This document shows, in pieces, positions 12,166 to 23,056 of a stretch of 64,000 bases of DNA. Positions within the stretch are counted from its first letter, which is position 1. Every line of letters begins with the position of its first letter. The translations under genes and the position numbers were made by a program. This stretch comes from Brachypterus glaber (lineage: Eukaryota; Arthropoda; Insecta; Coleoptera; Kateretidae), in assembly GCA_958510825.1 (NCBI GenBank), contig OY294051.1:32863667-32927666 (forward strand), given 5' to 3'. Below the pieces are notes generated by a model, which saw nothing but the letters and a program-made list of their open reading frames with translations, searched no databases and was not told the DNA's origin.

Positions 12166-12950
12166 TTCTTTTTTTCGTATTAACAGCAACAAATAATGTA
12201 CAACTATGTTTTTTACCCCATTTTCTAGTACTTGCATGGTACGCCACTGCAATTGTTTATCAAATTATTAAAGTCTTTCTTATTGCCGCAGTTTTAATGA
12301 ATATTTTCTTTTTTATTATTTTACATTTTTACTTTTGTTTTAGGAGATATCAGGATTTTCCTGGAAGTTGTCATTTTTTCAGTTAACTAAAAAGTACAAC
12401 ATGAATTTGATTCATTATGTGCTTTAAATTTGAAGCTTAACCGAGTTACGGTTTTCTTCTAATCAAGTTCATCAAAAACATAAATTGGGTTTGAAAAACT
12501 TAAGTAGAAAAAAAATAGGGTCATTCCGTCCAGCGGCAATTCTGCGAAATCACCGTTAAGCCTCCATCAGACGGCAATAAAAAGTTGCCACGGGATGAAG
12601 AAACTGTAGAAGAAGAAGTAAAAGACATGAGAGTAGAAGAAGAAGTAAAAGACATGAGCGTAGAAGAAGAAGTAAAAGACATGAGCTTCAAATAAAAAAC
12701 TCTGCTGATTTAGTACTTTTTGAGTTGACTGAAAAAATGACAACTTTCAGGAAAATCCTGATATCTCCCAAACCAGAAGGAAAAAAGTAAAAAAAATAAA
12801 AAAGAAAATATTCATTAAAACTGCGGCAATAAGAAAGTTTTAATAATTTGATAAACAGTTGCAATCGCGTACCATGCAAGTCCTAGAAGATGGGGTAAGA
12901 AATATAGTTGTACATTATTTGTTGCTGGTAATACGAAAAAAAAAATATTT
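12166..12950. repeat. Long inverted repeat, ~230-bp arms
   Basis: The left arm (about 12166-12405) and right arm (about 12706-12950) are imperfect reverse complements. Matching landmarks are TTGTACATTATTTG, TACCATGCAAGTCCTAG, ACTGCGGCAATAAG and GGATATCAGGATTTTCCTG read on opposite strands. The 300-bp spacer contains a short coding-like segment with a 27-bp tandem repeat (12533-12695). The arms show scattered differences, so the element is not recent. No target duplication was found. Confidence 0.75.
12533..12695 (+). pseudogene. Coding-like fragment with VEEEVKDM repeats
   Basis: The + frame reads SVQRQFCEITVKPPSDGNKK, then LPRDEET, then three copies of VEEEVKDM(R/S) and a TAA stop. The 27-bp repeat (GTAGAAGAAGAAGTAAAAGA plus CATGAG) makes an acidic, helix-prone tail. 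It is preceded by AAAAAAATAG, a possible splice acceptor. I do not recognise the protein. It may be a host-gene end captured between the arms of the inverted repeat, or chance repeat sequence. Confidence 0.35.
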
Positions 12951-12987
12951 TTTCTTTGTCGAGTACAGGCCTGGTTGCCACGACATC

Positions 12988-13014
12988 CGGGCCCTGAACA
13001 ATACTCAGGGCCCG
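12988..13014. repeat. GC-rich short hairpin
   Basis: CGGGCCCTGA, then a 7-base loop, then TCAGGGCCCG. It is a perfect 10-bp stem and unusually GC-rich for this DNA. Confidence 0.8.
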
Positions 13015-13179
13015 AAAGTGAATATTATGTAAATTTATACATGTGTATTTTTTTTACTTGTTACTAATGATGTAAAAATACATAAAAGCATAAGTCATAT
13101 TTCGGTTTCTGTGAATTAAGTGTAAAATATATTTTAATACTTTTAAAAATGTAGTAGATAGTATTTTAACCTATTACTC

Positions 13180-13318
13180 GTCAAACAGCATGAGACGTGG
13201 AAATGTAGGAGAAAGTATTCGGAGGAAGAAAAATAGGCGATATGCGATCCTCTAACAACTGGTGAAACCAACCACGTGGTTTAAGGGGCGTGTCCACTAA
13301 AGTCTCATGCTGTTTGAC
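13180..13318. repeat. Small element with 17-bp inverted repeats
   Basis: GTCAAACAGCATGAGAC at the left end and its exact reverse complement at 13302-13318. The length is 139 bp and it is non-coding. No target duplication was recognised. Confidence 0.7.
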
Positions 13319-14390
13319 AATCTGTACTTTTTAACGTAGGTACGCCTTCGCCAAAATTGCAAATAATCTCGCTGAACAGAATATTTGATGCATTTTTTCG
13401 CATTATGTTTTTGTAAAAATTTCCAAAATTGTATTGAAAGTTACACACATTTTTAATCAGTGGTATAAAATTTAAAGCGTTTACTATTGATTGGCTACTT
13501 AGTACCTACGGTTCAAAAGAATATAACACGAAAAGTGGATGTTTTAAGGCATATCCACAGCCTCGCATAACATGCATAGTACATAAGAATGTGATACAGT
13601 GATTGGCTTACAAGATACATGACGGCACATCAATCCAATCACGGCATCGCATTCTTAATCCCTTGCGATTCGTTCTGAGTAGTAGTAAATTCTTAAAAGC
13701 TTATTTAATAATATACTACTTATTGTTTAAACCAACAAAAATCATATATTCAAATATAAAATATCACAAACAAACATAAGTAATAAAAATTATTAAAAAT
13801 AGATACTTAAATATAATAAACGTATATATTTTAATCGATAGACATTCTAAAAATACCTCACCATCTATATATAGACGTGTTATTATATAAACGAATTAGG
13901 TTTTATGTTAATAGAATCCATAATAGCTCTCTTGACTGTTAGCTTAGATATGATACACTACGATCCAAAATTCAACCCCCCTCTTAACTTTTGATCGAAC
14001 TGACATATACACTTCAAAATTAGAACACTCAAATTAGACTTAAGCTATCTTTTGGCATATATTTGATATTTCTAACTTTTAAAATGCGGGTAGGGAAAAA
14101 AACATTTAAAAGCAAATACAATTCTTTATTTGACTACCTATATATTTTTTAATGTTTTTTAAAACATAAAATATTTTTGGTTTTAAAGTTTAGAATTTTT
14201 ATTTTTTTTTTTGCTAAAAAATGGGATTTTTTAAGATTTTTTTTTGAAATTTTTATTCATCTCATTTAAAATTAGATAAAAAGTATAATTTACGTTTTTG
14301 TATCATAAAATTAATCATTTATCAAAAACTTGATTTACATTTTGTTTTATAGAAAATTTGTAATTTTGGCGAAGGCGCCAAACCAGTCGT
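13319..14390. other. Intron with a half copy of the CGGTCCAAAAGT family
   Basis: 13962-14240 resembles the left half of the foldback element at 18024 (ACGATCCAAAATTCAACCCC, then CTCTTAACTTTTGATC, then the TTAAGCTATCTTTTGGCATA segment), but no right half follows. 13560-13665 resembles the family at 2821. The GGCGAAGGCGCCAAA motif at 14368 recurs near SINE tails elsewhere. No gene is seen. Confidence 0.45.
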
Positions 14391-14950
14391 AAAATAGTAA
14401 TTATATACCAAGGTAGAGAAGACATTTTTTTATAGCCGAGCGTATTAAAGAGTGCGAGGCTATAATAGTCTTCTCTAACGTAGTTTATATATAAGTTTTC
14501 TCACTACTAGCACTATTTAAGTATTTTTATTCAAATAATAAAATAAATTATTAACAGAAATTATATTTCTTGAAATTTTCATAAAAATCAAGTAGCCTTG
14601 ATCTATGACATTTACTCAAATAAATACTTTGAACTGACGTTCAAAAATTTAGTTTTTTTTAATTTTTTTTCATAATATTTAGCTAATTATTCATTGTATT
14701 AATTGGTAATAATTAAAATTAATTATATTTAATAAATAAAAAGTTATTTAAAGGTATTTTCTTGGGTTTAATTAGTAAAAATTGCACAAAAAAATGAAAC
14801 ATCTAAAGTGACAGAAATCAATTGTTTATAAAATTTACTCCTACTAGGAGAGAAAAAATTATTATTGCTACAGGTGAACAAAATTGATTTCACAGTCTGA
14901 AAACATGATAAATAATGGTATGTTCTAAAGCTAGTAGTGAAAAAAATCAA
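14391..14950. repeat. Dispersed repeat, copy 1 of 2, with inverted-repeat ends
   Basis: Closely matches 41090-41645 in the same orientation. It begins with a hairpin (GTAGAGAAGAC...GTCTTCTCTAAC), followed by a MITE-like body with ends TTTTCTCACTACTAGC (about 14496) and GCTAGTAGTGAAAAAA (about 14930-14946). Non-coding. The copy at 41090 has a 30-bp insertion in the hairpin loop. Confidence 0.75.
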
Positions 14951-15026
14951 CTATCACCATTTTAAAATGAAAGGTCTTCTCCGCTTCAGTGCGCCAGTTA
15001 TTCAGATGAATTCTTAGAGCATTTTA

Positions 15027-15261
15027 GGGGCTGTCCATATATTACGTAACGCAAATTGACCAAAATTCATACACTTCACACCCCGGTTCTCGCGTTATTA
15101 AAGGCTGTAGGGAGTTTATATTTTGGCTACCCCCCTAAGACCCCCTATTTGAGGGGGGTAGCCAAAACATGAAATCTCTACAGCCTTTAATAACGCGAGA
15201 AACGGGGTATGAAATGTATGAATTTTGGCCAATTAGCGTTACGTAATATATGGACAGCCCC
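15027..15261. mobile_element. PIF/Harbinger-like foldback MITE, TTA target duplication
   Basis: A full-length palindrome of 235 bp. The ends are GGGGCTGTCCATATATTACG and its complement, and the centre is around GACCCCCTATTTGAGGGGG. It is flanked by TTA on both sides (15024-15026 and 15262-15264). The interior carries the same TTCATAC, CTCGCGTTATT, AAGGCTGTAG and TTGGCTACCCCC segments as the element at 36689, so the two are subfamilies of one group. Confidence 0.85.
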
Positions 15262-16092
15262 TTATGACTTTTACTATAGATCCCCCCTTTTATTTTTGTA
15301 ATATAACACTTTATTAAAATAAAAAAGGTCTAAGTGCCTGTAATTTGATTTTCAAGCACCCTTCAAATACTTTTTATTTGCCAATTCAAGACCCCAAATT
15401 GCATTCTTAAAAAAGCCAACAGTACTTCTAACTCAAATATTCTATATCAGAATTTTCTCAATATTCTCTGTATAAAAATGTTTGTATTACGAGAATTGTT
15501 AGCTTTGCAATATAAAATTTCCTCGTAAGATATGTAAATGTTTGAAACAATAATATAAAAAGACATTGGCGTATCGCTGGGCATACTAAGAAATGTTAAA
15601 TTGAATACATTTTTTTAATGACATTTCCCATCCATTTCTTTTACTTTCTTTTTATTTCGAAACATCCTATCTAAAAAACATCAATTTTCGGTTTCTCTCA
15701 ATAATTAACCCCTTCGAAGTGCAGTGAAAATAAAGTTTTCGTGCCAAAAATGTGCTATATCGTCATCTAAAGGCTCTAACGGTCTAACTCCAAAACGTCA
15801 TATTTTTCAGGAGACGTAAAAAACGATTTAAAACTTAATTATAGCAATTTAGAACTTTAAAACTAGCTTGTTCACAGGTAAAAATGTTTGAAATGTGTTA
15901 ATGTATTTAAAACTTTTCATTGTTATCTATTTTATATAAATTATTTGAAAATTAAATTTTAACCACAAATTCTAAATTCACTAATGGTCTAACTCCAAGG
16001 AAAGATAAAAGAGGATACCTATCGTATTATATCGCGTAATATTATTACAAAAAATTTATATTTTTATATTTAATATATAATATTTCTACTAG

Positions 16093-16722
16093 GTAGGCAT
16101 AATATATATACATTATTAATGGCAATAATTATAATTATCATCAAACAGTAAATTAACAAATATTTGAAACGGGATCCCCTGTTGTCGAGAAATAGTTTGA
16201 CATTAGTGACAGTTCTCATTTAATTGTTTTCTCACAATCATATGATGGAGTTAGACACTTAGCGACTTAAAATATTTACATTTTTGCATTTTTTGAGGCT
16301 GATATTGNNNNNNNNNNNNNNNNNNNNNNNNNNNNNNNNNNNNNNNNNNNNNNNNNNNNNNNNNNNNNNNNNNNNNNNNNNNNNNNNNNNNNNNNNNNNN
16401 NNNNNNNNNNNNNNNNNNNNNNNNNNNNNNNNNNNNNNNNNNNNNNNNNNNNNNNNNNNNNNNNNNNNNNNNNNNNNNNNNNNNNNNNNNNNNNNNNNNN
16501 NNNNNNNGTAGGCATAATATATATACATTATTAATGGCAATAATTATAATTATCATCAAACAGTAAATTAACAAATATTTGAAACGGGATCCCCTGTTGT
16601 CAAGAAATAGTTTGACATTAGTGACAGTTCTCATTTAATTGTTTTATCACAATCATATGATGGAGTTAGACACTTAGCGACTTAAAATATTTACATTTTT
16701 GCATTTTTTGAGGCTGATATTG
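16093..16722. other. Assembly gap (200 N) flanked by near-identical 215-bp copies
   Basis: 16093-16307 and 16508-16722 are the same sequence, with two differences noticed (GTTGTCGAG/GTTGTCAAG and GTTTTCTC/GTTTTATC). The 200 N between them start exactly where the first copy stops. This is the usual signature of two contig ends or haplotypes that failed to merge, rather than a real duplication. Open frames running through the N block have no meaning. Confidence 0.85.
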
Positions 16723-16836
16723 GTTTAATGCAACTTTTTTTTTTTGAAGTATGTTGGTAATCAGATAATGAAGCAAATTTGATAAAAATCTCATTTTTGA
16801 AAAATTTGGAGTTAGACAACTAGAGCCTTTAGTGGA

Positions 16837-16839
<3 letters not shown>

Positions 16840-16886
<47 letters not shown>
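16840..16886. repeat. (AT)n microsatellite
   Basis: About 23 AT dinucleotides in a row. Confidence 0.95.
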
Positions 16887-16889
<3 letters not shown>

Positions 16890-16920
16890 AAACATGATAT
16901 TATCATATTGTATGTTTTTG

Positions 16921-17460
16921 GGTCTGAATCAGAATCCAAGGTCAGAATTTAAAAGTTAGCGTTCAAAATGGCGGATCCAATATGGCGGATTAGATTTCTT
17001 AAAGTTGTTCGGATTTGCTTGAAACTTATTACTCGGCGGTTTTTGGGGCCGCTGATTACGAATCGAGTGCCAGTTTTACAAAATTCAAAATGCGGATCCA
17101 ATATGGCGAATTAGAATTTTTAAAGTTGCTCGGATATGCTTGAAACTTGGTACTCGGGGGTTTTTGGGGTCGCTGATTACGAATCTGGTGCCAGTTTTCC
17201 AAAATTAAAAATAGCGGATCCAATATGACGGATTAAATTCTCAGAGAAACTTTAAAAAATTTAATCCCCCATATTGGATTCGCCAATTTGAATTTTGGAA
17301 AACTGGCACCAAATTCATAATCAGCGACCACAAAATCCCCGAGTACCAGGTTTCAAGCAAATCCGAGCAACTTTAAAATATCAAATTCGCCATTTTGGAT
17401 CCGCCATTTTGAATTTTGGAAAACTGGCATCAGATTCGTAATCAGCGACCCCAAAATCAT
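16921..17460. repeat. Foldback satellite block 1 (GGATCCAATATGGCG unit)
   Basis: Three direct units of about 120-125 bp start near 16965, 17088 and 17208. Two units in reverse orientation (about 17265-17460) follow. The unit runs through GCGGATCCAATATGGCGGAT, a GCTTGAAACTTGGTACTCGG segment, and GTCGCTGATTACGAATC with GTGCCAGTTTTCCAAAATTC. The same unit forms the block at 22463-23056. Confidence 0.8.
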
Positions 17461-18023
17461 AGAAAATAAACTAATGGTAAACTGATAATTTTAGATGCTT
17501 CTATAGCGGTCATACACATTAATGGCACGAACATTTTTTGCCTCTATAGAGGTCAAACTCTGTGAAGGGGTTAACTCTGTACATGATAAATGATAACATA
17601 TAGAAACTCCAATTAACTATTTCATTTAGTTTATAAGTTACGTTATATTCGAGTAATAAAGTCATTATGTACAGAGTTAATTAGTACAATAAACCAAAAA
17701 TTATTTTTTTGAGATACGATGTTTTAAAATTTACAGGTCGATATCTAGTTCTGCTTTTCTAAGCAAAGTTTCATCGTAGAAAATAATTTACTCGATGCGT
17801 TAGTTTGAGTCGAGATTTCTTGTCGTCTCGACTTAAAATAACAAATCTCGCAGTTGAACTGTCTCTTGAGTGTAGTTTAAAAAATCATTAAAAAACGAGG
17901 CACGTCACAGAGAGTCGAGACTCTTAATCAAGAATCAAGACTTCTCAGCTGTTGACTAACTTTTTTTTACTTTTCATCCAATACTTTTTAGTAAGTTCTC
18001 TGCACACAAGTTACGGAAACATA

Positions 18024-18739
18024 CAGAGCGGTCCAAAAGTCACCCCCCCCCCTCTTAACTTTTGAACCAGTTGAGATATCGACTTCAAATTTGGAACTTT
18101 TAAATAAGACAACTTAAACTATCTTTTAGCATATATTTAATACTTTTAGCTCTTAAAATGTGGGCAGGGGTCATGGGGGTATTTTTTTTAAATAGAAAGT
18201 GGGGTCGTGTAATACATCATTTTAAAGCTTATAAAATTCTCCATTTAACTCCATATTTTTAAATTAAAAAAAAATTGGGTTTAAAATGGGGTTGAAAATG
18301 GGTATTAATGTCAAAATTCCCCTAAAAAAAAACAAATAATTTTTTAAAAATGCCTAATTTCATCACAAAAAAATGTTAATTATACTTTTAAACTAATTTT
18401 AGTTGACATAAATAAAAATTTATAAGAAAAAACTTAAAAAATCGAATGTTTTAGCACAAAAAATGGAAAAATCAAAACCTTAAAAAACATTTTTAAAAAA
18501 TTAAAAATATTAGTTTAAATAGATAATTTTATAAGCTTTAAAATGATGTATCACACGACCCCCCTTTCTATTTAAAAAAATGTCCCCCCATGCCCGCTGC
18601 CCACATTTTAAGAGCTGTAAATATCAAATATAAGCTAAAAGATAGTTTAAGTTGTCTTAGTAAGAGTTCTAAATTTGAAGTCGATATCTCAACTCGATCA
18701 AAAGTTAAAAGGGGGGGGGGTGACTTTTGGACCGCACTG
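18024..18739. mobile_element. Tc1/mariner-like foldback MITE, TA flanks
   Basis: CAGAGCGGTCCAAAAGTCAC at the left and GTGACTTTTGGACCGCACTG at the right, each next to TA (18022-18023 and 18740-18741). The arms stay complementary for more than 200 bp (CTCTTAACTTTTGA, GATATCGACTTCAAATTTGG, AGACAACTTAAACTATCTTT, ACATTTTAAGAGC). A TA duplication with CAGNGCGGTCC ends fits Tc1/mariner MITEs. There is no transposase. Confidence 0.75.
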
Positions 18740-18741
18740 TA

Positions 18742-19204
18742 TAATCATTGTCAATAATAAAACTTGTCTGGCTTACTGTAGGGATATTTTGACGTGGCTT
18801 ACTAGGGTAAACCAACCTTGTAGATAGTAACTCGAACTTCTCATATGCCACCGCCTACTGTCCACTTTTCAGATACGCCTATGTTTAAAAATAAGACAGT
18901 AAGTATAGGGTGTGTCCTTTTTAGGCAATAAGTAAATATTACTTTTACTTGTATTTATTTTAAAAGTTTTCTAGATGAGAAAAAAGTAATTCAATAAAAT
19001 AATATAGTGAAAGTCCCTCTCTGGAACTCCTATTACGGGAGTTACCGTTAAAACTCTTTTACAAATAGTGATATTTATTTTTAGATTCCTAAATTATAAA
19101 AGATTAGTTTTTTAAGGTTTCATTTCTAAAGAAGTTCAATTGGGTGGTCTTAAATGTCAACTGCTTTCTACCCACTCTACACAAAAAAAGATCGAACAAT
19201 TATA
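18742..19204. other. Intron, nothing recognised
   Basis: AT-rich. No gene or element ends are seen. Confidence 0.4.
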
Positions 19205-19385
19205 TAGTTTGACGCACGGATCTGTGCATACGGGAAATATGTTTGGAATGTTTGTGCAAGTGGGAGGCCCGATGTAAGCACGCACGACTTATAACGCTCT
19301 TGACGGAAAGAAGAAAGCGCGAATGATTCCTCCTCCTTCCGTCGGAGACTTTCTTTCATGCGGAGAACTATACTATCCACTATTT
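19205..19385. repeat. Dispersed repeat with TTTGACGCACGGATCTGTG start, copy 1
   Basis: Shares TTTGACGCACGGATCTGTG, GTGCAAGTG(G/A)GAGGCCCG, ACGCACG, CTTATAACGCT, TTGACGGAAAGAAGA and GCGCGAATGA with 39938-40083, and its first half with 41812-41892. It is GC-richer than its neighbours. There is no coding frame conserved between copies. Confidence 0.7.
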
Positions 19386-20007
19386 TACATTTATCCATTA
19401 CCTGTAATTATATTTTCGTTTGGCACTTTTCCTCTGAGTGAAACATACTATTTTTTCTTCAAGTATCCTATATATATATATTTTATTTTAATTTTTGAAT
19501 TTAATTTATTCAGTAATAAAGTATGTTTTTTAAATTAAAATAGGCCAATAAAACTCTTTCGAAATAAACTTAAACCTTCCTTAGCTCATTTTAAATTTTT
19601 TCGTACACTTTTCGCGATTTCGATGGTAACTTGTCTAATGTAGCATTTGCAATTTAGGAGAGATTTGTAGGTGTATAAACCATATATTCTTCAATAATTT
19701 TTAATCAATTTCACACAAGGTTTTTGCACAGAATCTCGAGTCAACCTCCTGTTTACATAATAAACAAACAAGTTAAAAGTATGACTGTCATCAAAGTCAA
19801 AGAGTGCTGCCGCCAGTGGTGGTTTTGATAACTAACTTTTTTTTACGGCGTACAACAATGAATTCATTTCTTTACTGTAAAAAAATAGATCACTTCTAAC
19901 TAGTGTGTTCAGTTATAAATAATGAACATTTTAGTACGCCTGAAGAAAAAGATAATTACTTTCCCATCATAAGATATTTAGGATAATTAGTTATTCTAAT
20001 AATGCTA

Positions 20008-20040
<33 letters not shown>

Positions 20041-21568
20041 AAAGCCTCAAAAATACATAATAGATAGTATATAATAGCCTCAACTATATGACTATGAAAT
20101 AATACATATTTTAAACACCAATAAATTTTATATCCATGCCATGGATTCCATGGCAAATCTAATAAGCGAATAATTGGTTTATTCGTACAATTCAAAATTA
20201 GTATTTAATTCATTTTATTAATCATAATTAAACATTTCAATTCAATTCAATTTATTTATCAAAAAGTTTTACAATATAAATATATAGATAGATTGGGATA
20301 CTATAAATGAACAATTTATTTGGTTTTGTCGGGAATATTTAAGGCAAATATATTTTATATTGAAACTTTTACAAATAGTGATAAGACGTGTGCAAACTGA
20401 CGGCATTAGGCTGACATTTTAACGTAACTGCGACGTCAGTTACGTCATTAATATAACGTAAAATCGACGTCTTTAAAACGACACCTTGATACATGGGCAT
20501 GTTTACTCATAAGAATGCATTTTAATCTTTAAATTCCTGATTAAGTTCAAGTTACGTTACTTGAAATACAAGATTTTATTAAATTTTACAATCAAGATTA
20601 GAAAATAGATTGATGGAATAATATATTTTACAATATTTCATCATATTTCATAAGATTTTATGCGGTTTTAGAATTTCCATATGAAGATTCTTAAGATTTC
20701 GTGAATTTTTATATGCCTATTGGACTTTTTTGTCAGAAATCTAGTTTATTAGTAATAAATTATTAGTAATAATTTATTTCAAAATGTTTCAAATTTAATT
20801 TATTACAAAATGTTTTAAAACACGTATCTTTCATAAATGTATCAGTATGGCAACCGTTCCACCAGAATAAACGATTTTCATTTGTTTTGACATTTCGTTC
20901 CACATCTGTTTTGTTTATAGTTTTTAATCAGTGTTAATTTAGTTATTTTAAACAGTTATTTACCGAAATTAATGGGTTTATGGTTTTTGGATAATGCTAG
21001 GTGTTGTTTTAATAATAATTCAGTAGTATTTTAGCAATTGGTAAGTGTTTTTTATAATTATTTATTATTTTACAAAATTCTAACCTCAAAATCTAAATTT
21101 TCACATAATTCCATTTATTTGTATCGTTTTGTTTGTTTTTGTATTCATTATTTTTGAGAAACAATGAGAATGGCACAATGTACTACTTTACTCTAGTGTA
21201 GAAAAGTCGTGCGTAAATAATATAGATAGCTACAGATACCTATGGGGTCGTCCATAAAATACGTCACGCAAATTGACCAACATTCATATACTTCATACCC
21301 CGTTTCAAAGGGCCATATATGGTTGGAAGCTATACTGCCTTCCTTGATTAGAAAGCAGTAACAGAATTTTCAAAATATATGAGTTGCTTCTTTAGTGAGG
21401 ACGTTAGTATAGCTTTCTTGGATAGGATTGTTTTTGGTACAAACTGGGGTCCCTCAATCGGTTTGACAGTTTGTGGGTTTTTACTTAAAATAAACAGAAG
21501 AAAGTGCTTTTGCTCATCCGATTCTATCCCATCTTTATTTGTTGATAAATGTAAAATCCTTTAAAAAG
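19386..21568. other. Intron, mostly unassigned; (TA)n run
   Basis: Includes a (TA)n run at about 20010-20040 and an AATTCAATTCAATTTATTTA stretch at 20237 that looks like the tail of a retroelement. A partial copy of the PIF/Harbinger-like end (GGGGTCGTCCATAAAATACG) lies at 21244-21300. No gene is seen. Confidence 0.45.
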
Positions 21569-21576
21569 GTCATGTA

Positions 21577-22351
21577 CAGTACCCGGCGTATTTCTAGTTA
21601 TAGTCCAGTCTTCAAGTTAATAAAAGAGGGTTTACCTGAAAATAATTCAGGAAGTTTAGATTTTTGGTTTATTGGGTAGGGTTTAAGGCCGCAAATAAAC
21701 AATTTTACGACATTGAACTCGATTTGGAACTCATTTTTTTAACGTATTTTTCACAAAAAAACGGACTTTTTAAAATATCTCAAGATTGGTACATCCTATG
21801 ACAAAAAAAACGTTTGATATAAAAATAAAGCGGACCAAATCTCCAACATTTTTTGTGTCGTGTATTTTTTTTTTTGTACGACTTATAGCTAATTCACGGC
21901 ACCGCCTTAAACGTTACATTGTAGGGTTTTAGATTTTTCTTTATAACTTGGTTAGGAAGGTTTTTTTATGCTTAATACAATGGTGATTCAATCGAAAATC
22001 GGTTTACTCGAGATAATGGGGCACAAATGTGTGAATTATTTAAAAAAAAAGAATTTTACGTAAATTAAAAAGAAAGCGCCAGATAGTTTTTTTTTTATTT
22101 TCAAAAAAAATTAAAAATCTAAAAATCAATAGTGTAACGTTTAAGAGATATTTTAAAAATCCGTTTTTTTTTGAAACCACGTTAAAAAATAAGAGTTCCA
22201 AATCAAGTACAACGTCGCAAAATTATTTTTTTATTTGCGGCCATTAACCCTACCCAATAAACCGAAAACAAAACTCCCTGAATTATTTCCAGGTAAAGGC
22301 TCTTTTATTGACCTAAAGACTGGACTACAACTGGAAATACGCCGGGTACTG
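21577..22351. mobile_element. hAT-like foldback element with perfect 8-bp target duplication
   Basis: CAGTACCCGGCGTATTTC at 21577 and its complement ending at 22351, with GTCATGTA directly outside both ends (21569-21576 and 22352-22359). The arms remain complementary for about 200 bp or more, with landmarks AGTCCAGTC, AAAAGAG, TTATTGGGTAGGGTT, GGCCGCAAATAA and GATTTGGAACTC. An 8-bp duplication and a CAG start point to hAT. The interior is AT-rich without a transposase. Confidence 0.85.
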
Positions 22352-22462
22352 GTCATGTATAAATTTTAATTTAACGCAATATAGAGAAATAACACCGGCA
22401 CACAAAAAACAAATAATCTTGAGTGCGGCAGACCAGACTAGTCAATTCTTCCGTATTTCGGG

Positions 22463-23056
22463 TCGCTGAATCTGAATCCGAGGTCAAAATTTAAAAGTTA
22501 GCTTTCAAAATAGCAGATCCAATATGGCGGATTATATTTTTTAAAGTTACTAGAATTTGCTTGAAAGTTGGTACTCGGAGGTTTTTGGGGTCGCTGATTA
22601 CGAATCTGGTGCCAGTTTTTCAAAATGGCGGATCCAATATGGCGGATTAAATTTTTTAAATTTGCTCGGATTTGCTTGAAACTTGGTACTTTGGGGTTTT
22701 TGGGATCGCTGATTACGAATGTGGTGCTAGTTTTCCAACATTCAAAATAGCGCATCCAATATGGCGGCTTAAATTTTCCGAGAAACTTTAAAAAATCTAA
22801 TTCGCCATATTGGATCAGCCATTTTGAATTTTGGAAAACTGAAACCAGATTCGTAATCAGCGACCCCAAAACCATCCAAATACCAAGTTTCAAGAAAATT
22901 CGAGCAACTTTTAAAAATCTAATAAGCCATATTGGATCCGCTATTTTGAATTTTGGAAAACTAGCACCAGTTTCGTAATCAGCGACCCCAAAAACGTTAG
23001 TACCAGGTTGGATCCGCCATTTTGAACGCTAACTTTTAAATTATGACCTCGGATTC
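22463..23056. repeat. Foldback satellite block 2 (GGATCCAATATGGCG unit)
   Basis: Direct units begin near 22506, 22623 and 22745, and are followed by inverted units near 22800, 22930 and 23010. The outermost sequences (GAATCCGAGGTCAAAATTTA and its complement ending GACCTCGGATTC) match each other, so the block is one large palindrome built from about 120-bp repeats. The open frame on the - strand at 22498-22893 is only repeat sequence. Confidence 0.8.

Larger units (their letters stand above)
15705..17574. mobile_element. piggyBac-like non-autonomous element, TTAA flanks
   Basis: TTAA followed by CCCCTTCGAAGTG at 15705 and TGTGAAGGGG followed by TTAA at 17574. TTAA target sites with C-rich ends are the hallmark of piggyBac. 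Subterminal TTTTCGTGCCAAAAATG and its approximate complement GGCACGAACATTTTTTGCC add about 50 bp of looser inverted similarity. The interior has no transposase. It holds an assembly gap, an (AT)n run and a foldback satellite block. Confidence 0.65.

Noticed and set aside
16251..16634. Several open frames across the first N gap
   Set aside because: They exist only because N codons are not stops; flanks are non-coding repeat.
22498..22893. 131-codon minus-strand open frame
   Set aside because: Lies wholly within the palindromic satellite block; its internal repeats (NLIRHIGSAIL-type) mirror the DNA units.
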